Positions 5,267-5,921 of a DNA stretch of 5,921 bases are shown in pieces (positions within the stretch are counted from its first letter, which is position 1; each line of letters opens with the position of its first letter). Both the position numbers and the translations under genes were made by a program. The DNA is taken from NCBI GenBank assembly GCA_012520135.1, contig JAAYOX010000242.1, positions 1 to 5,921 of the forward strand. Direction: 5' to 3'. The DNA comes from Clostridia bacterium (GTDB taxonomy: Bacteria > Bacillota > DULZ01). Under the pieces are notes generated by a model. The model was given only the letters and a program-made list of their open reading frames with translations, was not told the DNA's origin and ran no database searches.

Positions 5267-5921
5267 ATGAAAGCAAAGCAAAGAATTATTATTTTGTTAT
5301 TGGCAGGCTTACTGGTTCTAACGGCAGCAAGTTGCAGCTCTCAGAAAGCAGCAGACCCTGCCACTGAAACTTTGAAACTGGGTGTCTTGTCCCTAGAAGA
5401 CATTTTACCTATGGTTGTGGCAAATGAAAAGGGTTATTTTGCGGAGGAAGGGTTAACAGTAGAATTAATTCCTTTTCAAAGTACCGTAGAAAGCCAAAGT
5501 GCTATCCAATCCGGGGATATAGACGGTATGATGAACGATATGGTGGTAGCGGCTTTATTGAAGGAGTCCGGCACGGATCTGAAAGTTACCTCCGTCACCC
5601 TTGAAGCCACTGATGAAAGACGGCGTTTTGCCATTGTAGTATCGCCGGACAGTGACATTAAAACCGTTGCAGATTTAAAGGGGAGAGAGCTAGGGATTTC
5701 CTTTAACTCCATCATTGAATATACTACCGATGAAATGCTGGTTGCCGCCGGGGTCTCGCCGGAGGAAGTAAATAAAACGGCCATTCCCAAAATCCCCGTC
5801 CGGTTGGAGATGTTGATCAATAATAATATTGAAGCGGCTAATCTTCCCGATCCCCTGATTACTTTTGCCGAATTCAACGGTTGCAAAACAATCATTGATG
5901 ATCGGGGCCGTTCTATCTCCC
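5267..5921 (+). CDS. ABC transporter substrate-binding lipoprotein, NMT1/SsuA-like, partial at right edge
   Basis: The frame is open to the end of the window (218 complete codons of an expected 320-340). Residues 1-22 are a lipoprotein signal: a basic MKAKQR start, a hydrophobic stretch IIILLLAGLLVLTA, then AASC with C23 as the lipid-modified cysteine, so the protein should be anchored outside the membrane. After a Ser/Ala linker comes the NMT1-type periplasmic-binding fold: LKLGVLSLEDILPMVVANEKGYF, EEGLTVELIPFQS, a QSGDIDGMMND segment, and TVADLKGRELGIS (hinge and start of lobe 2). These proteins capture small molecules (nitrate, sulfonates, pyrimidines, purine or vitamin precursors) for a permease and ATPase; the ligand is not readable here. 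The GGGGAGG at 5253-5259 fits ATG 5267 (7-base gap) better than the adjacent in-frame ATG 5264 (4 bases). The partner permease and ATPase are not visible and may lie downstream; the permease tail at 1-105 may belong to the same kind of system. Confidence 0.85.
   Translation, partial: MKAKQRIIILLLAGLLVLTAASCSSQKAADPATETLKLGVLSLEDILPMVVANEKGYFAEEGLTVELIPFQSTVESQSAIQSGDIDGMMNDMVVAALLKESGTDLKVTSVTLEATDERRRFAIVVSPDSDIKTVADLKGRELGISFNSIIEYTTDEMLVAAGVSPEEVNKTAIPKIPVRLEMLINNNIEAANLPDPLITFAEFNGCKTIIDDRGRSIS

Noticed and set aside
5476..5895. Minus-strand open frame of 139 codons opposite the lipoprotein gene
   Set aside because: The plus-strand frame carries a lipoprotein signal and NMT1 motifs with a strong ribosome binding site; the antisense frame is a shadow.

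Overview
The window looks like chromosomal DNA of an anaerobic, low-to-mid GC Firmicute. The grounds are strong purine-rich Shine-Dalgarno sites (AAGGAGG, GGGGAGG), sigma-A type promoters with 17-base spacers, long GC-rich intrinsic terminators and a GTG start. The protein set (adenine deaminase, MTA/SAH-deaminase-like amidohydrolase, MenA-type prenyltransferase, NMT1-type lipoprotein) would fit a Desulfotomaculum/Peptococcaceae-like organism. That placement is inference from style and gene content, not a measured match.

Layout. Bases 1-105 are the last 34 codons of a membrane protein that resembles the C-terminus of a NitT/TauT-type ABC permease, closed by a strong terminator (113-154). A good promoter (168-196) then starts a transcript with a leader of about 165 bases. 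The leader carries a 13-bp hairpin and an A/T palindrome. The transcript appears to read through three genes: a metal-dependent amidohydrolase (370-1728), an XRE-cupin transcription regulator (1748-2299) and an adenine deaminase family protein (2423-4198). A two-way terminator (4207-4240) separates these from a convergent gene on the minus strand, a MenA-like prenyltransferase (4241-5131). Divergent from that gene, with its own promoter and an operator-like palindrome, is an NMT1-type ABC transporter substrate-binding lipoprotein that runs off the right edge (5267 onward).

How the parts may fit. The two deaminases and the regulator look like a purine or N-heterocycle catabolic unit: an aminopurine or aminated ring compound is deaminated, adenine goes to hypoxanthine, and the XRE-cupin protein is the likely local ligand-responsive regulator. 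The flanking transporter parts could bring in the substrate. A second reading is that deaminase, adenine deaminase and prenyltransferase sit together because of menaquinone synthesis by the futalosine route, where an amidohydrolase deaminates aminodeoxyfutalosine and adenine or hypoxanthine is released. The window alone cannot decide between them.

Most promising for novelty are the leader RNA before the amidohydrolase, which I could not match to a known riboswitch, and the altered pocket motifs in both deaminases, which suggest substrates other than the textbook ones. I found no CRISPR array, tRNA, rRNA, insertion sequence or clearly new defence system.
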